In this document: positions 14,421 through 17,706 of the stretch, piece by piece
Position numbering within the stretch: position 1 is the stretch's first letter
How the letters are laid out: every line of letters starts with the position of its first letter
Assembly (NCBI RefSeq): GCF_002293435.1
Contig: NZ_DBDF01000144.1
Coordinates: 12,467 to 30,172 of the forward strand
Source of the DNA: Bacteroides sp. UBA939
GTDB taxonomy: Bacteria; Bacteroidota; Bacteroidia; Bacteroidales; Bacteroidaceae
Direction: 5' to 3'
Length of the DNA: 17,706 bases
Position numbers and translations under genes: made by a program
Notes under the pieces: generated by a model
Database searches by the model: none
The model's input: the letters and a program-made list of their open reading frames with translations, nothing else
What the model was told of the DNA's origin: nothing

Positions 14421-15556
14421 CCGTTAATCGCTTTGATAAATGCTCTGCGGCGTTTATGCTGTTCGGTTTTGAAGTACTCCCATTGCGCCTGTACCTTTTT
14501 ATTCAGTTCCAGTTCCGGATTACTTTCCGCAAATATAAAACCTAAATCCCGTGCTACCGGAATTAAATCGGAGAATAGCAAAGCGTTAACGCCTTTGTTC
14601 TGATACTCCGGCTTCACGGCAATGAGCAATAAATCCAGCGTATCAGCCCGTTTCTTCATGAACAGGGCTTTTAAGATATGATACCATCCGAAAGGCAATA
14701 ACCGTCCGTGCGCTTTTTGCAACGCTTTTGACAGGGAAGGCATGGATATGCCTGCCGCAATCAAATTGTCTTCAGCATCAGTGATAAGTGGCACCATGCG
14801 GAGGTCTATAATCGGGAGATACATTTTTACGTATTGGTCAATCTGCCGCTGCGAGAGGGCGGAATACCCGAAGAGGGGTTTGTATGCTTCGTTCATCAGT
14901 TCAAAGATAGCTTGTCCGTATTTGCGGGAAAGCTCTTTGGACGATGTGCATTTTTTGATTTTGAGATTATACTTGCGTTGGATAAGGTCGGAGATGCGTT
15001 TGTGTTTGTCGGGAACGGAATCGGGGACATGGATTTTAAATTCCACCCAGTCGGCTTCCTTTTCAAAACCCATGCGTTCAAGATGTTGCGGGTAATAAGG
15101 ATAGTTATAGATGGTTGCCATAGTGCTGAGTTGGTCGTATCCTTCAACGAGCATGCCCTCGGCATCGAAGTCGGTAAATCCCATCGGGCCTTGTATGTGG
15201 GTCATGCCGCGTTCCTTTCCCCAATCTTCTGCTGCACGGATAAGCGCGTCGGATACTTCGGGGTCGTCAATGAAATCAATCCAACCGAAGCGGACGTTCT
15301 TTTTATCCCAGGTATCATTGGCCCTGTGGTTTATGATGGCAGCTATGCGTCCTACTATTTTATTGTCTTTGTAAGCCAGGAAATAGTCCGCTTCACAGAA
15401 TTCAAATGCAGCGTTCTTCTTTCTACTGAGAGTATGGAGCATGTCGTCGTAAAGATCGGGAACGGAGTAAGGGTTACCTTTGTACAGCCGGTAATTGAAG
15501 CGGATGAATTGTCTCAATTCTTTCGATGTAGAAACTTTTTTGATTGTTATTGCCAT
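14417..15556 (-). CDS. GNAT-like acetyltransferase domain protein, function unknown
   Basis: A 379-aa cytoplasmic protein that appears to hold a GNAT-type fold. Suggestive segments are DYFLAYKDNKIVGRIAAIINHRAN and FGWIDFIDDPEVSDALIRAAEDWGKERGMTHIQGPMGF in the first half. In the second half LLLIAVKPEYQNKGVNALLFSDLIP resembles the acetyl-CoA-binding motif A (Q-x-x-G-x-N/A). Substrate unknown. An upstream extension to TTG 15583 is open, but that TTG is part of the promoter element TATCTTTG (15588-15581), so transcription should begin inside it. ATG 15556 gives a 5' leader of about 20 nt and a normal start. The antiporter gene ends 62 bp upstream and parE begins 75 bp downstream. Confidence 0.8.
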   Translation of the reverse strand: MAITIKKVSTSKELRQFIRFNYRLYKGNPYSVPDLYDDMLHTLSRKKNAAFEFCEADYFLAYKDNKIVGRIAAIINHRANDTWDKKNVRFGWIDFIDDPEVSDALIRAAEDWGKERGMTHIQGPMGFTDFDAEGMLVEGYDQLSTMATIYNYPYYPQHLERMGFEKEADWVEFKIHVPDSVPDKHKRISDLIQRKYNLKIKKCTSSKELSRKYGQAIFELMNEAYKPLFGYSALSQRQIDQYVKMYLPIIDLRMVPLITDAEDNLIAAGISMPSLSKALQKAHGRLLPFGWYHILKALFMKKRADTLDLLLIAVKPEYQNKGVNALLFSDLIPVARDLGFIFAESNPELELNKKVQAQWEYFKTEQHKRRRAFIKAING

Positions 15557-15580
15557 AATTTCATTTATAACGTGAATGGA

Positions 15581-15588
15581 CAAAGATA
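15581..15588 (-). promoter_or_regulatory. -7 promoter element of the acetyltransferase gene
   Basis: TATCTTTG on the minus strand fits TAnnTTTG exactly, in the 62-bp gap after the antiporter gene. The base triplet where a TGG occurs in place of TTG lies about 20 bp upstream, so the -33 element is weak. Predicted transcription starts near 15576, about 20 nt before ATG 15556. Confidence 0.55.
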
Positions 15589-15618
15589 CATGATAATCTT
15601 TAAAATACCACGTATTGT

Positions 15619-16572
15619 TTAAAGATTATATATAAGTACGGTCGTATAAGCTATGTAACACAGTATCAATATACTGCCTTCTATGCGGGTGATGGTGCGT
15701 TTGGCAAAGAAGAGTCCGAATACCCACAGCAAAATACTGGAACCTACCAGCACCAATAAATCCGTATTGTTGATGCCTACCAGATGTAACGGCGTAATGG
15801 AAGCGCTGCATCCAAGGACAAAGAATATATTGAAAAGGTTGCTGCCGATGACATTTCCGATGGCAATCTCGGGATTCTTCTTCAGGGCGGCGACGATGGA
15901 AGTGGCGAGTTCGGGCAGTGAAGTACCGCCGGCTACAAGCGTTAGTCCGATGATAGATTCGCTGACGCCCAGGCTGCGGGCAATATTGGCGGCGCCATCC
16001 ACGAAAAAGTGACCGCCGGCAATCAATGCTCCTAAACCTCCTATGATGTACAGAACGGATCTCCATACAGGCAATTGCTTGATTTCTTCCTCTTCTTCTT
16101 TTTTTCCTTGAAAGGCAATGGCGAATGTATATCCCAGGAAAATCACAAAAAAGCAAAGTAATATTAACCCGTCTGTGATGCTGAGTATATTTTCCGCGCT
16201 ATGATCCAGAAAAACATCATTGGCGCAGATCAGCAGTGCAATGGAAGAGAGGATACAAAGTGGAATTTCCTTGCGCAAGGTATTTCCGGAGATTACAATA
16301 GGGGCAAAGAGGGCTGTACATCCCACAATCATCAAAGAGTTGAATATATTGCTTCCCACTATATTACCGATAGCGATGTCGGCGCTTCCTTTTATGGCGG
16401 AAGTTACGCTGACAACTAACTCCGGCGCGGAAGTTCCGAAAGCAACAATGGTAAGTCCGATAACAATGGACGGAATACGGAAGCGTTTGGCAATGGAAGC
16501 GGCTCCATCTGTCAGTCCGTTAGCTCCTAAAAGAATGAGAAGGAGTCCACCGATAAGAAAAAGAATATCCAT
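15619..16572 (-). CDS. Calcium/sodium antiporter (CaCA family, YrbG-like)
   Basis: A 317-aa inner-membrane cation exchanger that moves Ca2+ against Na+ (or K+). The two inverted alpha-repeats that define the family are clear: GLTIVAFGTSAPELVVSV with GNIVGSNIFN (about 39-78) and GLTLVAGGTSLPELATSI with GNVIGSNLFN (about 209-249). The acidic residues E51 and E221 in the PEL motifs are the expected ion ligands. A short acidic-basic loop (KKEEEEEIKQ, about 157-166) separates the halves. About ten hydrophobic helices are present. A longer frame starts at TTG 16638, but that codon lies in a TATCTTTG element and its product would carry a polar extension. ATG 16572, directly before the first helix, is chosen. 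Confidence 0.92.
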   Translation of the reverse strand: MDILFLIGGLLLILLGANGLTDGAASIAKRFRIPSIVIGLTIVAFGTSAPELVVSVTSAIKGSADIAIGNIVGSNIFNSLMIVGCTALFAPIVISGNTLRKEIPLCILSSIALLICANDVFLDHSAENILSITDGLILLCFFVIFLGYTFAIAFQGKKEEEEEIKQLPVWRSVLYIIGGLGALIAGGHFFVDGAANIARSLGVSESIIGLTLVAGGTSLPELATSIVAALKKNPEIAIGNVIGSNLFNIFFVLGCSASITPLHLVGINNTDLLVLVGSSILLWVFGLFFAKRTITRIEGSILILCYIAYTTVLIYNL

Positions 16573-16597
16573 AAATAATGTAGTGTGGTTTTGGGCG

Positions 16598-16643
16598 CAA
16601 AGGTAATTGTTTTTTTGAATGATTCGATGTTTTGGCAAAGATA
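16598..16643 (-). promoter_or_regulatory. Candidate tandem promoter elements of the antiporter gene
   Basis: Two -7-like elements lie on the minus strand: TATCTTTG (16643-16636) and TACCTTTG (16605-16598). The nearer one would give a leader of about 20 nt to ATG 16572. Neither has a clear TTG about 20 bp upstream, so either or both could be used. Confidence 0.45.
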
Positions 16644-16783
16644 CCAGGGCAGCTGAACCAATTTTTTCTATACCGTTTTTAATACTAAGTACTCTCTGTA
16701 ATAAGCGGCTTGCGGAGAATTCTAATTATTCCCATAAACACATTCAATATCTAACTACAATACACATACCAACCGATTCAATA

Positions 16784-17305
16784 TCACAATATTACAATTG
16801 GACTGTACATTGGCTTGAATTTTGCAAAATTAGCTTTCAAAGCATCATATTTTGTAGAAAACACCCAACCTGTTTTTTCTAAATAGATAGAAATATTATT
16901 GTCTAAAATAATAGGACTTTGAAATACTACTTTATTGTCTTTGAAAAAATAGATCTTACTATCAGATGCTGTTGTCTCTGCATAATCTTCAGTATTCCAT
17001 TTAAATTCAAAATGTTTTTTGGCTTGTTGAATGATTAAGTTGTCTGTACAATAAAGTAATGTTCTTTGTTTTACTCCGTCAGGTAAAAATGGCACATCTT
17101 CTCTGTTTGTGTAAATTACAATCTTGTTACTTCCATAAGAGAAATCAATATTCTCAATGGGGTTACACAAATCATTTAACCAATTACAATCATTTGTCAA
17201 TTCGACATTTTCCTTGCCAATAAAAATCGGATTAAAGCACAAATAGGCATACCCAATAAAAATTAGTATCAAAACTGCCGATATAATCATTATCTTTTTC
17301 ATCAT
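16784..17305 (-). CDS. Membrane-anchored protein of unknown function
   Basis: A 173-aa protein I do not recognise. Residues 4-24 (KIMIISAVLILIFIGYAYLCF) form one hydrophobic helix, acting as an uncleaved anchor or a signal peptide. The remaining 150 residues are polar and would lie in the periplasm; they include Cys40, Cys47 and Cys86, so a disulfide is possible. No enzyme motif is visible. The gene is more AT-rich than the housekeeping genes to its left. The neighbouring small lipoprotein-like remnant upstream (17326-17501) reads the same way and may belong to the same locus. ATG 17305 is used; Met2 (17302) is equally possible. Confidence 0.7.
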   Translation of the reverse strand: MMKKIMIISAVLILIFIGYAYLCFNPIFIGKENVELTNDCNWLNDLCNPIENIDFSYGSNKIVIYTNREDVPFLPDGVKQRTLLYCTDNLIIQQAKKHFEFKWNTEDYAETTASDSKIYFFKDNKVVFQSPIILDNNISIYLEKTGWVFSTKYDALKANFAKFKPMYSPIVIL

Positions 17306-17325
17306 TATCTATTTACGAGCACCTT

Positions 17326-17501
17326 TTATTGTGATGATTTCCTATCCGTCACAAAACCAACGACTTCCTTAGTCTTTGTATTATAACGGACATCACCTGT
17401 TACCACAACCACATCCTGATCATGAAACTCCTTCTTCATTGTGCCCGCAACCAAAGGCTGCAACTACTGAAAACGAAAAGCAACAGAGTAAACGCTTTCA
17501 T
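17326..17501 (-). pseudogene. Broken small secreted or lipoprotein-like gene
   Basis: Two short frames read on the minus strand. The first (17501-17436, 21 codons) begins MKAFTLLLFVFSS, a signal-peptide-like start, and stops. The second (17439-17326, 37 codons) overlaps it in ATGA and gives MKKEFHDQDVVVVTGDVRY followed by NTKTKEVVGFVTDRKSSQ, a plausible beta-rich tail. A third frame in between reads SVVAAFGCGHNEEG, which resembles a lipobox with its Cys. The pieces in three frames look like one small lipoprotein gene damaged by frameshifts, but separate micro-genes or sequencing error are possible. Confidence 0.35.
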
Positions 17502-17706
17502 ACGTACAACGAGTTAAGAAGTTAATTTTGCGAAAGTAAGAATAACTCTGTTAATACCAAAGTGTTTGCATCTTTTTCTCTGAATAACCTTTTCCTGTTT
17601 TAAAAAATAAGAGAAATTACATCTTATACTCGAAAGTAATTCAGCCTCTATCATTCATACTGCAGGAGTTAAGGGGGTTGTCCGTTTGTCACTTTGTATT
17701 TTTAGT
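17502..17706. other. Intergenic region at the window end
   Basis: I see no gene in this 205-bp AT-rich tail. On the minus strand TACTTTCG near 17530-17540 is one base off the -7 consensus and could serve the remnant gene to its left. The window ends before any further gene appears. Confidence 0.35.

Noticed and set aside
14834..15622. 262-codon plus-strand frame opposite the acetyltransferase gene
   Set aside because: It is a shadow of the minus-strand gene, which has convincing GNAT-like segments; the opposite frame has no recognisable domain.
15626..16156. 176-codon minus-strand frame inside the antiporter gene
   Set aside because: It is an alternative frame of the antiporter, rich in Arg, His and Cys with no family signature, while the main frame has both CaCA alpha-repeats.
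1..17706. CRISPR array, tRNA, rRNA or insertion sequence
   Set aside because: No regular spaced repeats, cloverleaf-like segments, rRNA motifs, transposase or terminal inverted repeats with target duplications were seen; the 14-bp direct repeat at 3057-3092 is too short to claim as an insertion mark.

Overview
The window looks like chromosomal DNA from a gut Bacteroidales bacterium, most likely Bacteroides or a close relative. Three things point there. It carries a SusC/SusD pair with an adjacent ECF sigma factor and FecR-type anti-sigma factor. Its promoters fit the Bacteroidetes form (TTG, about 20 bp, TAnnTTTG) rather than the E. coli form. Its genes rarely have a recognisable Shine-Dalgarno site. 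This rests on reading the sequence; no database search was made.

Layout. (1) 1-1510, + strand: a compact retron-like locus. A Bacteroidetes promoter (179-209) precedes a structured RNA candidate (about 214-350) bounded by perfect 13-bp inverted repeats. A 371-aa reverse transcriptase with an N-terminal membrane segment follows 16 nt later. A weak hairpin closes the locus against a convergent gene. (2) 1491-3031, - strand: a MATE-family exporter with a leader of roughly 195 nt that can fold into a multi-stem structure. (3) 3057-10341, - strand: a SusC/SusD outer-membrane uptake system with its ECF sigma and FecR-type regulators, closed by a strong terminator-like hairpin. No glycosidase, protease or sulfatase gene is next to it here. 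(4) 10369-16605, - strand: a housekeeping run, in transcription order Ca2+/Na+ exchanger, acetyltransferase-like protein, topoisomerase IV subunit B (parE), phosphopantetheine adenylyltransferase (coaD) and S41 processing protease. (5) 16784-17706, - strand: a small membrane-anchored protein of unknown function and the remains of a tiny lipoprotein-like gene.

How the parts work together. In the Sus region the N-terminal STN domain of the SusC-like receptor should signal substrate binding to the FecR-like protein, which would release the ECF sigma factor to raise susCD expression. parE and coaD overlap by ATGA and the protease follows after 17 bp, so they are probably co-transcribed. In the retron, one promoter should make both the template RNA and the RT message. 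The predicted transcription start falls almost exactly on the first base of the a1 repeat, which is strong internal support for the RNA boundaries.

The most notable item is the retron. Its RNA candidate has not been matched to a known family here, and there is no separate effector gene. The RT itself carries a membrane anchor and a basic linker, so it may be a self-contained, membrane-tethered retron.
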